Below, piece after piece: positions 46,915 through 55,900 of a DNA stretch of 64,000 nucleotides. A program made the position numbers and the translations under genes. Each line of letters opens with the position of its first letter. Within the stretch, counting starts at the first letter, position 1. This DNA is from Paraplanobispora takensis (lineage in GTDB: Bacteria; Actinomycetota; Actinomycetes; Streptosporangiales; Streptosporangiaceae): the NCBI RefSeq assembly GCF_016863195.1, contig NZ_BOOK01000034.1, positions 62,001 to 126,000 on the forward strand. Reading direction: 5' to 3'. The notes below the pieces were generated by a model that saw only the letters and a list, made by a program, of their open reading frames with translations, made no database searches and was not told where the DNA came from.

Positions 46915-47472
46915 GTGACGATTGAACGTGTTCAACCAACCCGGGTCGCCGGCAGGACGCTCCTGGCGGGCGTGCTGGGCGGCGCCGTGGCCGGGGCGGT
47001 CACCGTCGTGTTCAGCCTCGTAGCCCTGCTCGTCATCGAAGCCGTCGCCCCCGGGCCCGATCCGGCGGCCGGCACCGGCTACGTCCGCGACGCCGACCCG
47101 GGCGCGGACGACGGCGGTGCCGCGGGCGCCGTGATCACGGGCGTCGCCGGTCTCGTGCAGCTGGGGGCGCTGGGCGGAGTCATCGGGCTGGTGGTGGGAT
47201 TCGTCGTGGCGCTGCCCGTCGCGCCAGCCATCGCGCTCGCGGCCCCGTGGCTGGCCCCACGGCCCGCATGGGCGCGGCTGGTGTGCGCCTGCGCGTTCGC
47301 GGCCGCCGTCGCCGCGTTCGAAGCGCTGGTCATCCTGGTGAGCGGCGGCGGGGAGTCCTCTCCCTTCGGCGACTCTCTGATCATGGGACCTCCGCTGGTG
47401 GTCGCGGCGATCGTCGGCTGCAGGTACGGCCCGGCCCTGGTCGCCGGGGCGGGGCCGGAGGAGCCGCGCTGA
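46915..47472 (+). CDS. Integral membrane protein of unknown function
   Basis: 185 residues with about four membrane helices (about 14-44, 72-108, 115-145, 155-180) and a short acidic loop (PGPDPAAGTGYVRDADPGADDGG) after the first. I do not recognise a family. The start GTG 46915 has GGGAG about 12 bases upstream, a little far. It lies between divergent and codirectional genes and probably has its own promoter. Confidence 0.55.
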   Translation: MTIERVQPTRVAGRTLLAGVLGGAVAGAVTVVFSLVALLVIEAVAPGPDPAAGTGYVRDADPGADDGGAAGAVITGVAGLVQLGALGGVIGLVVGFVVALPVAPAIALAAPWLAPRPAWARLVCACAFAAAVAAFEALVILVSGGGESSPFGDSLIMGPPLVVAAIVGCRYGPALVAGAGPEEPR

Positions 47473-47579
47473 CTCGGGGGGATCCGCTCTGACGAGGTGA
47501 AACACTCCGATTCTTCGTTGTTTCCCGGCATATGGGGGGAAAGGAGGGAGAGGCGGAACTCACATCTCGGGGGAGAGCA

Positions 47580-49691
47580 GTGAACGCATGGACGTTCGAG
47601 AGTCAGCCCGGCGCACTCGGTGACAACGCGGTCACCCTGGTGGAGGGGGGATCCTTCTGCGTGTGCGCCGGCGGCGGCGACATCGTGCCGGGCGGGGCCC
47701 AGGGGGTCTACCACGCCGACACCCGCCTGCTGTCGCGCTGGGAGCTGCGGGTGGACGACGCCCCCGTCGAACCGCTCAGGGTGGTCGCCGCGGAGCCGTA
47801 CCACGCGACCTTCCTCGGCCGGAGCGCGCCGCGGCCCGACCAGGTGGAGAGCACCATGCTGGTGATCAGGGACCGGTACGTCGGCGGCGGCCTGCGTGAG
47901 GACCTGACCCTGCGCAACCTGTCCGACGAGGCCGCGGGCTGCGTGGTCACCCTGCACGTCGCCTCGGACATGGCGGACCTGTTCGAGGTGAAGGCCGGAC
48001 GGGTGCACCACGTGTCGGCCGTGGAGGTGACGCCGGATCCGTCGGGACTGCGGGTCATGGCCTCCGGGCGCTCACGCGGGGCCCGGGTCGTGGCGGAACC
48101 CGCGCCGGCGGCCGTGCCGGGCCTGCTGACCTTCCGGGCGCTGGTGCCCGCGCGCGGCGAGTGGGTCGTCACCCTGCAGGTCAACCCGATCCTGGAGGGG
48201 GAGGAGTCGCCCGCGTGGTTCTCCACCCACCATCCGCTGGAACACGCCGAGCCGGCCCGGCGCCGGGCCGACTGGGAGCGGCTCAGCCCGGTCGTCACCA
48301 CCTCCAACCGCGTCCTCGGCCAGGTCCTGCGCCAGTCGAGGGAGGATCTCGGCTCCCTGCGGCTCTTCGAGGAGGAAAATCCCGACGAGCCGCCGTCGAT
48401 CGCCGCGGGCGCGCCGTGGTTCATGACGCTGTTCGGCCGCGACTCGCTGCTGACCTCGTGGATGGCGCTCCCGCTGGACCAGTCCCTGGCCCTGGGGACC
48501 CTGCGCCGCCTGGCCCGGCTGCAGGGCAGGACCGACGATCCGCTCACCGAGGAGGAGCCCGGCAAGATCCTGCACGAGATCCGCTACGGGGCGCACACCG
48601 GGGCCTCGCCGTTCGCCAGCCAGGCCTACTACGGCTCGGTGGACTCCACCCCGCTGTTCGTGATGCTGATGGGCGAGCTGCGCCGCTGGGGCCTGCACGG
48701 GAGCACGGTCGAGGAGCTCATGCCGCACGTCGACGCCGCCCTCGACTGGATCACCAGGTCCGCCGACCCCTTCCTGTCCTACCGCCGCAAGACCGACCAG
48801 GGCCTGATCAACCAGGGCTGGAAGGACTCCTTCGACGGGATCAACTTCGCCGACGGCACCCTGGCCCGCCCGCCCATCGCCCTGGCCGAGGTGCAGGGCT
48901 ACGTCTACGCCGCCTACATCGCGCGCTCCCACTTCGCCCACGAGTTCGGCGACCTGGCCGGGGAGGAGCGCTGGGCCTCCCGCGCGGCGCGGATCCGCGA
49001 GGCGTTCAACGAGCGGTTCTGGCTGCCCGACCGCGGCTACTACGCCATGGCCCTGGACGGCGGGGGGCGCGCCGTCGACGGGCTGGGCTCCAACATGGGT
49101 CACTGCCTGTGGACGGGCATCGTGGACGAGGACAAGGCGGCCTCGGTGGCCGAGCATCTGATGTCCCCGGCGATGTTCACCGGGTACGGCGTGCGCACCC
49201 TGGCCTCCACCATGGGCGCCTACAACCCGATGAGCTACCACAACGGCTCGATCTGGCCGCACGACAACGCCCTGGTCGCGGCCGGTCTGATGCGCTACGG
49301 CTTCGCGGAGGGGGCCAGGCGGATCACGTTCGGCCTGCTGGACGCGGCCGAGGCCTTCGGCTGGCGGCTGCCGGAGCTGTTCTGCGGGTTCGACCGGTCG
49401 GAGTTCTCCGTGCCGGTGCCGTACCCCACCTCCTGCTCCCCGCAGGCGTGGGCGGCCGCGGCCCCCATCCAGCTGGTGCGGACCCTGCTCCGGCTGGACC
49501 CCTGGGCGCCGCACGACCAGGTGTGGCTGGACCCCGTGGGGCTGAAGAACCTGCGGATCTCGGGGCTGCAGATCGCCGGGTCCGCGGTCACGATCACCGT
49601 CGGCGACGAGGGCGTGTCCGTCGCGGGGCTCCCGGAGGGAGTGACGCTCTTCAACCAGCCGCGCAGTCCGGTGACCGCCGCTCTGCGGTAG
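47580..49691 (+). CDS. Amylo-alpha-1,6-glucosidase (glycogen debranching-type, GH15-like fold)
   Basis: A 703-residue enzyme. An N-terminal beta-sandwich (about 1-215, with GVYHADTRLLSRWELRVDD) precedes an (alpha/alpha)6 catalytic barrel (about 260-680) with GAPWFMTLFGRDSLLTSW and NPMSYHNGSIWPHDNALV. These are typical of the glycogen-debranching glucosidase family, which acts on alpha-1,6 or related linkages. The start GTG 47580 has GGGGGAG upstream. It may remove branches left by GlgP, though some relatives act on glycolipid or glucosylglycerate-type substrates. The next gene is a glycosyltransferase 57 bases on. Confidence 0.85.
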   Translation: MNAWTFESQPGALGDNAVTLVEGGSFCVCAGGGDIVPGGAQGVYHADTRLLSRWELRVDDAPVEPLRVVAAEPYHATFLGRSAPRPDQVESTMLVIRDRYVGGGLREDLTLRNLSDEAAGCVVTLHVASDMADLFEVKAGRVHHVSAVEVTPDPSGLRVMASGRSRGARVVAEPAPAAVPGLLTFRALVPARGEWVVTLQVNPILEGEESPAWFSTHHPLEHAEPARRRADWERLSPVVTTSNRVLGQVLRQSREDLGSLRLFEEENPDEPPSIAAGAPWFMTLFGRDSLLTSWMALPLDQSLALGTLRRLARLQGRTDDPLTEEEPGKILHEIRYGAHTGASPFASQAYYGSVDSTPLFVMLMGELRRWGLHGSTVEELMPHVDAALDWITRSADPFLSYRRKTDQGLINQGWKDSFDGINFADGTLARPPIALAEVQGYVYAAYIARSHFAHEFGDLAGEERWASRAARIREAFNERFWLPDRGYYAMALDGGGRAVDGLGSNMGHCLWTGIVDEDKAASVAEHLMSPAMFTGYGVRTLASTMGAYNPMSYHNGSIWPHDNALVAAGLMRYGFAEGARRITFGLLDAAEAFGWRLPELFCGFDRSEFSVPVPYPTSCSPQAWAAAAPIQLVRTLLRLDPWAPHDQVWLDPVGLKNLRISGLQIAGSAVTITVGDEGVSVAGLPEGVTLFNQPRSPVTAALR

Positions 49692-49748
49692 GTCCCCGGC
49701 GTCCGACGACCGCCGCCGGCGCGGGCCGGCTCCACAGACGAGGCCGAC

Positions 49749-50855
49749 ATGCTTTCTGCGAACGACGAGGTGCCGCGACGGACCGGGGGGATGCGCATCC
49801 TCATGATCGCTCCCCCCTGGTACGAGATACCGCCCGGAGGCTACGGGGGGATCGAGGCGATGCTGGCCGCGCTGATCGGCGGGCTGTCCCGGCGCGGGCA
49901 CGAGGTCGTCCTGGTCGGCGCGGGCAGGCCGGGCACGCCCGCGCGCTTCCTGCCCACCTACGACCTGGCGCCGTCCGAGCGGATCGGCCAGGCGATGCCC
50001 GAGCTGCTGCACGCGGCGAAGGCCCGCCGCATGACCGCGGAGCTGGAGGTCGACATCGTCCACGACCACTCCATGGCCGGACCGCTGACCGCGGCCGTCC
50101 GCTCCGCGCCGACCCTGGTCACCTGCCACGGCGAGGTGGAGGGCGAGCTCGCGGAGTATTACCGCGCGATCGGCGGGGACCTGTCGCTGGTGGCCATCTC
50201 CGGCGCCCAGCGGCGGGCCGTACGCGATCTGAACTGGGTGGGGACGGTCCACAACGCCGTCGAGACGGGGTCCTTCCCGTTCCGGGCGGACAAGGAGGAC
50301 TGGGTCCTGTGGCTGGGCCGCTTCAGCCACACCAAGGGCGCGCACACGGCCATCGACGTGGCCCGGGCGGCCGGGCGGCCGATCCTGCTGGCGGGCAAGC
50401 TCGTCGAGCAGAACGAGAAGGACTACTTCGACGAGTACGTCAGGCCGCGCCTCGGACCGGGGGTGGAGTACGTCGGCCAGGCCGACGACACCCGCAAGCG
50501 GGAACTGCTGGCCGCCGCGAGCTGCCTGCTGTTCCCGATCACCTGGGACGAGCCCTTCGGGATGGTCATGATCGAGGCGATGGCCTGCGGGACCCCGGTG
50601 GTCGCGCTGGACCGCGGCGCCGTTCCCGAGGTGGTCGTGGACGGGCTCACCGGGTTCGTCCGGGCCGAGGAGGACGAGCTGCCCGCCGCCGTCGACGCCG
50701 TCGCCACGCTGGACCCGCACGTCTGCCGGTCCCACGTCTGGCGGAAGTTCGACGTCGAGGTCATGACCGGGGGCTACGAGCGGATCTACCACCGGGTGGC
50801 CGCCGGGCGGGACCTGAGGCTGCCCGCCGCGGCCGACGGCCTTATGTTGGGGTGA
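49749..50855 (+). CDS. Family 4 glycosyltransferase
   Basis: A 368-residue GT-B enzyme. The N-terminal half has MRILMIAPPWYEIPPGGYGGIEAM; the C-terminal half has the nucleotide-sugar-binding region with CLLFPITWDEPFGMVMIEAMACGTPVVA and the Glu in GAVPEVVVDG. It forms an alpha-linkage with retention. Context (debranching enzyme just upstream, GlgE pathway nearby) suggests an alpha-glucan or glucoside synthase, but donor and acceptor cannot be told from sequence. ATG 49749 has GAGG upstream; ATG 49791 is possible. Confidence 0.85.
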   Translation: MLSANDEVPRRTGGMRILMIAPPWYEIPPGGYGGIEAMLAALIGGLSRRGHEVVLVGAGRPGTPARFLPTYDLAPSERIGQAMPELLHAAKARRMTAELEVDIVHDHSMAGPLTAAVRSAPTLVTCHGEVEGELAEYYRAIGGDLSLVAISGAQRRAVRDLNWVGTVHNAVETGSFPFRADKEDWVLWLGRFSHTKGAHTAIDVARAAGRPILLAGKLVEQNEKDYFDEYVRPRLGPGVEYVGQADDTRKRELLAAASCLLFPITWDEPFGMVMIEAMACGTPVVALDRGAVPEVVVDGLTGFVRAEEDELPAAVDAVATLDPHVCRSHVWRKFDVEVMTGGYERIYHRVAAGRDLRLPAAADGLMLG

Positions 50856-50907
50856 GGAGTTCCCGGGTTTCTCGGCGCCCTCGGGCGCCCGCGCTGGAAG
50901 GACGGCC

Positions 50908-51681
50908 ATGGGTGAGTTCGTGCGAGTCGAGACCGCCGACGGAGTGGCGACGATCAGGCTCGACCGGCCGAAGATGAACGCGCTCAACGGCCGGGTCCAG
51001 CGGGAGATCGGCGAGTGCGCCCGGCAGGTGGACGCCGACCCGGCCGTGCACGCCGTGGTGGTCTACGGCGGCGAGCGGGTCTTCGCCGCGGGCGCCGACA
51101 TCAAGGAGATGGCCGAGATGTCCTACGCGGAGATGTCGGCGCACTCCTCCACGCTCCAGGACTGCTTCACCGCCGTGGCGGAGATCGGCAAGCCGGTCAT
51201 CGCGGCGATCACCGGATACGCCCTCGGCGGCGGGTGCGAGCTGGCCCTGTGCGCCGACATCCGGATCGCCGGGGAGTCGGCCAAGCTGGGCCAGCCGGAG
51301 ATCCTGCTGGGGATCATCCCCGGGGCCGGCGGAACCCAGCGCCTGCCCCGGCTGGTCGGCCCCGCCAGGGCCAAGGACCTGATCTTCACCGGCCGGCACG
51401 TCGGCGCGGCCGAGGCGCTGCAGATCGGGCTGGTGGACCGGGTGGTGCCCGACGCCGACGTCTACAGCGAGGCCCTCGCCTACGCCGCGAGGTTCGTCGG
51501 CGGCCCGTCGCTGGCCCTGCGCGCCGCCAAGCGGGCGGTCGACCACGGCCTGGAGGCCGATCTGGACACCGGCCTGGAGATCGAGCGCCTGCAGTTCTCG
51601 GGGCTGTTCGCCACCGACGACGCCAAGACCGGCATGCGCGCCTTCGCGGAGAAGTCACAGGCGAAGTTCACCGGCCGCTGA
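50908..51681 (+). CDS. Enoyl-CoA hydratase/isomerase (crotonase family)
   Basis: A 257-residue crotonase. The oxyanion-hole segments are FAAGADIKEMAEM and ALGGGCELALCADIRIAG, with GIIPGAGGTQRLPRLVG covering the two catalytic glutamates (CELALC and PEILLGI). It hydrates trans-2-enoyl-CoA in beta-oxidation. GGAAGG precedes ATG 50908. It is a stand-alone gene here. Confidence 0.93.
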   Translation: MGEFVRVETADGVATIRLDRPKMNALNGRVQREIGECARQVDADPAVHAVVVYGGERVFAAGADIKEMAEMSYAEMSAHSSTLQDCFTAVAEIGKPVIAAITGYALGGGCELALCADIRIAGESAKLGQPEILLGIIPGAGGTQRLPRLVGPARAKDLIFTGRHVGAAEALQIGLVDRVVPDADVYSEALAYAARFVGGPSLALRAAKRAVDHGLEADLDTGLEIERLQFSGLFATDDAKTGMRAFAEKSQAKFTGR

Positions 51682-51723
51682 TCTGTCCTGGTAGATCATG
51701 GTTTACCGGTATCGTGCCAGATT

Positions 51724-52158
51724 ATGGTGCGGTTACTGAAGCGTGCTCTGGTCCCGGCGCGCCTGCGACGGGCGGTCCGCGGCCGGCTCGACGCCCGGTA
51801 CGTCTTGAGGCCCGACCACCGCCGGGACCTCGCCGAGGTCCTGGGGAAGGTGCGGGAGCTGAGCGGCGAGGTCGCCGCGCTCCGCGCCGAGGGCGAGCGG
51901 CTGCGGGCCGAGGTCGAGCGGCTGCGCGGCCGGACGTCCGGGGTCACGGTGAGCCGGGAGCAGACCCGGCGGTGGGACGACGCCCACCGCCTGGCCCTGG
52001 AGACCGCGACCGCGATGGACCGGACGCTGCAGAACGAGGTGCTGCTCTGGCAGGCCGTCGACCGGGCGCGCGCCGAGGCGGAGGGGACCCTGGAGGCCGG
52101 GGACGCGCCCGCGGCGACGGGTCCGGGCCGGGCGGGATTCTCCGGGGGGCCGGCGTGA
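51724..52158 (+). CDS. Small coiled-coil protein of unknown function
   Basis: 144 residues. A basic N-terminal part (RLLKRALVPARLRRAVRGRLDARYV) is followed by a coiled coil (about 40-72: KVRELSGEVAALRAEGERLR and a following heptad repeat), a second helix and a Gly/Ala tail. Its stop overlaps the start of the PP-loop gene (GTGA), so the two are made together. I do not recognise the family. Confidence 0.6.
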   Translation: MVRLLKRALVPARLRRAVRGRLDARYVLRPDHRRDLAEVLGKVRELSGEVAALRAEGERLRAEVERLRGRTSGVTVSREQTRRWDDAHRLALETATAMDRTLQNEVLLWQAVDRARAEAEGTLEAGDAPAATGPGRAGFSGGPA

Positions 52159-53378
52159 GGGTCGCCTGGGAGTCCGACGGAGGCGTCTGGCACCTCGCCT
52201 TCCGGCTGGACGCCGAGGACTCCATCACCGGCCTGTGCTCCGACGGCCAGGCGCTGAAGCTGGCCACGAACTCCATGCGGGTGGAGCTTCCGCGCGCGCC
52301 GCGCGAGATGCACCCCGACCTGCTCGCCCTGGCCGCCTGGACCGTCGTCGCCCCCTGGACCCGGCGGCGGATCGTCTTCGACCGGCCGGTCTCGCCCGAG
52401 TTCGCCGACGCGATCGAGACGGGCTGGGGGATCCAGGCCGGGCCGGTCGGCGGCTCCCCGCGCTCGGGGAGCAGGCTGGCGATCTCCTACAGCGGCGGGG
52501 CCGACTCCGCCGCGGTGGCGGCGATCCTGCCCGACGCGCCGTTCGTGCACTTCCAGCGGGTCCCGCACCCGCGCGTGCCCAACCGCTGGACGCACTACCG
52601 CGCCGACGTGCTGGCCGGGCTGGCGGAGCAGACCGGCAGGGAGCTCACCGTCGTCCGCTCCGACCTGGAGTTCACCCTCGCCGAGCCCCGCCCCGGCTAT
52701 CCCGAGCACCACGCGGTCGCGGCGGGGGCGCTGCTGATGGCCGGCGAGCTCGACCTGGGCGCCCTGGCCTTCGGCTACGAGCTGGGCTCGCGCTGGCTGG
52801 GCGGCGGGCGCTACCTGCACCGCCACACCCCCGACAACCTGATGTGGTCCCAGCACGGCGCCTGGGGACAGGCCTTCGCCGCGGCCGGTCTGCACATCGT
52901 GCTCCCGGTCGGCGGGGTCAGCGAGGCGGTCACCATGCGCCTGGCGCTCGGCTCCCCCGTGCGCGAGCAGGTCCGCTGGTGCCTGCGCGGGACCGACGGC
53001 CCCTGCGGGACGTGCGGCAAGTGCCTGTACAAGGAGCTCATCCACGCCGCCGTCGAACGCCGCCCGCTGCGCACCTCGATCACCCTGGACCGCGGGGTCG
53101 CCCGCAAGTGGCAGCAGCCTCCGCCGTACGGCGGGCAGGAGATGATCGAGTACGGCTGCGCGCGGGTGCCGGGCATCGAGGAGACCGTCTTCGCCAAGGC
53201 GGCCGCGTTCCTGGGGGCCACCGAGGCCTCGACCGCCTGGCTGGAGCGGTGCTACCCGCCGGCGGTGGAGGAGGTCCCCGAGCCGTGGCGCAAGCCGATC
53301 CACGACTTCATGGCCACCGAGATCGGTTTCATGAGCGAGGATGAGGCACGCCGCGTCGAGACCTGGGGGACGACATGA
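52155..53378 (+). CDS. PP-loop ATP pyrophosphatase-like protein with QueC-type cysteine motif
   Basis: A 407-residue protein. The ATP-binding PP-loop SYSGGADSAAV (SGGADS at 113-118) belongs to the N-type ATP pyrophosphatase fold. Near the C-terminus Cys276, Cys284, Cys287 and Cys290 (CLRGTDGPCGTCGKCL) have the spacing of the zinc site of QueC (7-cyano-7-deazaguanine synthase). The first 100 residues are an extra domain. No other queuosine gene is adjacent, so the substrate (a carboxylate or nitrile to be activated) is unknown. GTG 52155 overlaps the upstream stop. The downstream D-aminopeptidase starts 38 bases on. Confidence 0.65.
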   Translation: MRVAWESDGGVWHLAFRLDAEDSITGLCSDGQALKLATNSMRVELPRAPREMHPDLLALAAWTVVAPWTRRRIVFDRPVSPEFADAIETGWGIQAGPVGGSPRSGSRLAISYSGGADSAAVAAILPDAPFVHFQRVPHPRVPNRWTHYRADVLAGLAEQTGRELTVVRSDLEFTLAEPRPGYPEHHAVAAGALLMAGELDLGALAFGYELGSRWLGGGRYLHRHTPDNLMWSQHGAWGQAFAAAGLHIVLPVGGVSEAVTMRLALGSPVREQVRWCLRGTDGPCGTCGKCLYKELIHAAVERRPLRTSITLDRGVARKWQQPPPYGGQEMIEYGCARVPGIEETVFAKAAAFLGATEASTAWLERCYPPAVEEVPEPWRKPIHDFMATEIGFMSEDEARRVETWGTT

Positions 53379-53415
53379 GAACGATCCCGAGGGCGGGGAT
53401 CACAGGGGTGGCGTC

Positions 53416-54258
53416 GTGAAGGTGTACGTGTCGGTGGACATGGAGGGCGTCACCGGGCTGACCGACCCGGAGGAGATGCACGCCGGGGGCCGGGGCTACG
53501 AACGCGGCTGCGAGCTGATGACCGCCGACGCCAACGCGGTCGTCCAGGGCGCCTTCGAGGCCGGGGCCGAGGCCGTGCGGGTCAACGACGCCCACGGCTC
53601 GACCAAGAACCTCAGGATCGACCTGCTCGACGAGAGGGCCACCCTGGTGCGGGGGCCCGGCAAGCCGCTGCGGATGGGACAGGGGCTCGACGAGACCTAC
53701 GCCGCCGCCTGCTTCGCCGGCTACCACGCGCGGGCCGGGGTCCGGCACGGCGTGCTCAACCACACCTGGATGGGCAAGGAGATCCAGAACGTCTATCTCA
53801 ACGGCGAGATCTGCGGGGAGACCCGCCTGGTCGCGGCGTTCGCCGGGACGCTCGGCGTGCCGGTCGCCCTGGTGACCGGTGACGAGGCCGTCTGCGAGGA
53901 GGCCCGCGAGCTGCTCGGCGACGTCGAGACCGTCGCGGTCAAGAACGGCGTCGACAAGTTCTCCGCCGAGCTGCTGCCGCCGTCGGTCGCCCACGCCCGC
54001 ATCCGCGAGGCCACCGCCCGCGCGCTGGGCCGCCTGGCCGACTTCCGCCCGTACACGCCGCGCGCGCCGTACACGCTGGGCGTCGAGTGGAACTCCACCG
54101 CGATCGCCGCCGGATGCGCGATCATCCCGGGCGTGCGCTCCGCCGGTCCGCGCCACACGGAGTTCACCACCGACGACTTCGGCCAGATCATGTCCCTGTT
54201 CGGCATCTTCGCCATGATCGGCGGGCAGGTCGCCTGCGGCAGCGGCGTCTACGGCTGA
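53416..54258 (+). CDS. M55 family D-aminopeptidase (DppA-like)
   Basis: A 280-residue zinc peptidase. The metal ligands are at the positions known for Bacillus DppA: Asp8 and Glu10 (SVDMEGVTG), His60 (NDAHGST), His104 (AGYHARAG), with NHTWMG following. DppA releases N-terminal D-amino acids from D-Ala-containing peptides, probably for wall peptide recycling. GTG 53416 (MKVYVSVDMEGV) has AGGGG upstream. It ends two bases before the amine oxidase start. Confidence 0.9.
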   Translation: MKVYVSVDMEGVTGLTDPEEMHAGGRGYERGCELMTADANAVVQGAFEAGAEAVRVNDAHGSTKNLRIDLLDERATLVRGPGKPLRMGQGLDETYAAACFAGYHARAGVRHGVLNHTWMGKEIQNVYLNGEICGETRLVAAFAGTLGVPVALVTGDEAVCEEARELLGDVETVAVKNGVDKFSAELLPPSVAHARIREATARALGRLADFRPYTPRAPYTLGVEWNSTAIAAGCAIIPGVRSAGPRHTEFTTDDFGQIMSLFGIFAMIGGQVACGSGVYG

Positions 54259-54260
54259 CG

Positions 54261-55832
54261 ATGAGCAGCTCATCTCCCGGCACGATGACGCGGCGAGCGC
54301 TGCTCGTCGGCGTCGGCGCGGCCGGAGGCGCCGGGGCGATGTACGCGGCCATGGGCGCGCTGGGACTGGCCCCCGACTCCCAGGAGAAGGCCTTCACCCC
54401 GCCGCAGCGGTCGGACTTCGCCCTGCGCGGCCGGGGCGCGGCCAAGGTCGTGGTCCTCGGCGCCGGGATCGCCGGTCTGACCTGCGCCTACGAGCTGGGC
54501 AAGGCCGGATACGACTGCACCGTCCTGGAGGCGTCCGACCGGGTCGGCGGCAGGAACCTCACCCTGCGCGGCGGGGACGCGCTGCGGGACCTGGACGGGC
54601 GGGCTCAGACGGCGGGCTTCGAGGAGGGCACCTACTTCAACGCCGGGGCCGGGCGGATCGCGCCGTGGATGGTCACCATGGACTACTGCCGCGAGCTGGG
54701 CGTGCCGGTCGAGGTCTTCGTCAACAACAACGCCGCGGCCTACGTCTACACGCGCGGCATGCCCGCCCCGGTCCGCGCCCGCACCGCCCGCGCCGACCTG
54801 TACGGCTACGTCTCCGAGCTGCTGGCCAAGGCCACCCACGCCGGCGCGCTGGACCGGCGGCTGAGCGCCGAGGACCGCGAGCGGCTGCTGGAGTTCCTGC
54901 GCCGCTTCGGCGACATCGGCCCCGACCTGGCCTACCGGGGCTCCGAGCGCCGCGGCTACCGGGTCCCGCCCGGGACCTCCGAGGGACTCGCGCTGGCCGG
55001 GCCGTCCTCGCTGGCGGAGGTGCTCGCCGCCGGGACGGGGCGCGCCGTCACCATGGACTTCGGGTTCGACCAGGCCATGCCCATGTTCCAGCCGGTCGGC
55101 GGGATGGACGCGATCGTGACCGCCCTGGTCCGCGCGGTCGGCGAGGAGCGGATCAAGACCGGCACGCCGGTGACCGGGCTGCGGAACCTGGCCGACGGGG
55201 TGGAGGTGACGCACAGGGGAGGCGTCGTGCGCGCCGACTACTGCGTCGCCGCCCTCCCGCCGCACCTGATGGCCCGCCTGCCGCACAACCTGGGCGCCGA
55301 GGTCACCGCGGCCCTGCGCACCCCCGCCCCGGTCGCCGCGGGGAAGATCGGCCTGGAGTACGGCCGGCGCTGGTGGGAGCTGGAGGACCGCATCTACGGC
55401 GGCGTCACCGAGACCGACCTGGACATCACCCACATCTGGTACCCGTCCCACGGTTACCACGCCGGGAGCGGCCTGATCGTCGGCTACTACAACACCGAGG
55501 AGAACGCCGAGCTCTACGGGAGCATGTCCCCCCGCGACCGCCTGCGCCGCGCGCTCACCCAGGGCAAGAAGATCCACGGTGAGAAGTACCGGACGGGGCT
55601 GCGCTCCAGCCTGTCCATCGCCTGGCACCGGCATCCGCACGTCGAGGGCGGCTGGGTCCGCTGGGAGTCCCACGACGGCGGCTTCGCCCTGCTGCAGCGC
55701 CCGGCCGGCCGGGTCTACTTCGCCGGTGACTGGCTCACCCATCTGGTGGCCTGGCAGGCCGGGGCGATGGAGTCGGCCAGGAAGGCCGTCACCGACCTCC
55801 ACCGGCGCGTCCTGTCGGGGCCCTCGTCGTAG
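54261..55832 (+). CDS. Tat-exported flavin amine oxidase (L-amino acid/monoamine oxidase family)
   Basis: A 523-residue FAD enzyme. The N-terminus TRRALLVGVGAAGGAGAM is a twin-arginine signal. The FAD dinucleotide motif is VVVLGAGIAGLTCAYEL, then VLEASDRVGGRNLT and the C-terminal GRVYFAGDWLTHLVAWQAGAME. It oxidises an amine or amino acid, giving hydrogen peroxide and ammonia. It follows the D-aminopeptidase and may use a product of the same pathway; relatives include tryptophan 2-monooxygenase and L-amino acid oxidases. ATG 54261. Confidence 0.9.
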   Translation: MSSSSPGTMTRRALLVGVGAAGGAGAMYAAMGALGLAPDSQEKAFTPPQRSDFALRGRGAAKVVVLGAGIAGLTCAYELGKAGYDCTVLEASDRVGGRNLTLRGGDALRDLDGRAQTAGFEEGTYFNAGAGRIAPWMVTMDYCRELGVPVEVFVNNNAAAYVYTRGMPAPVRARTARADLYGYVSELLAKATHAGALDRRLSAEDRERLLEFLRRFGDIGPDLAYRGSERRGYRVPPGTSEGLALAGPSSLAEVLAAGTGRAVTMDFGFDQAMPMFQPVGGMDAIVTALVRAVGEERIKTGTPVTGLRNLADGVEVTHRGGVVRADYCVAALPPHLMARLPHNLGAEVTAALRTPAPVAAGKIGLEYGRRWWELEDRIYGGVTETDLDITHIWYPSHGYHAGSGLIVGYYNTEENAELYGSMSPRDRLRRALTQGKKIHGEKYRTGLRSSLSIAWHRHPHVEGGWVRWESHDGGFALLQRPAGRVYFAGDWLTHLVAWQAGAMESARKAVTDLHRRVLSGPSS

Positions 55833-55900
55833 GCGGGCCCGTCTCCTGTCGGTGCCTCGTCGTAGGGTTTGTCCGGAACGGACCAGCCGAGGAGGCGGAG

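Noticed and set aside
48072-50987. A 971-codon open frame on the minus strand
   Set aside because: It lies opposite the debranching glucosidase and GT4 genes and is Arg/Gly/Ala/Pro-rich with no domain. It is an antisense shadow that arises from high GC content.
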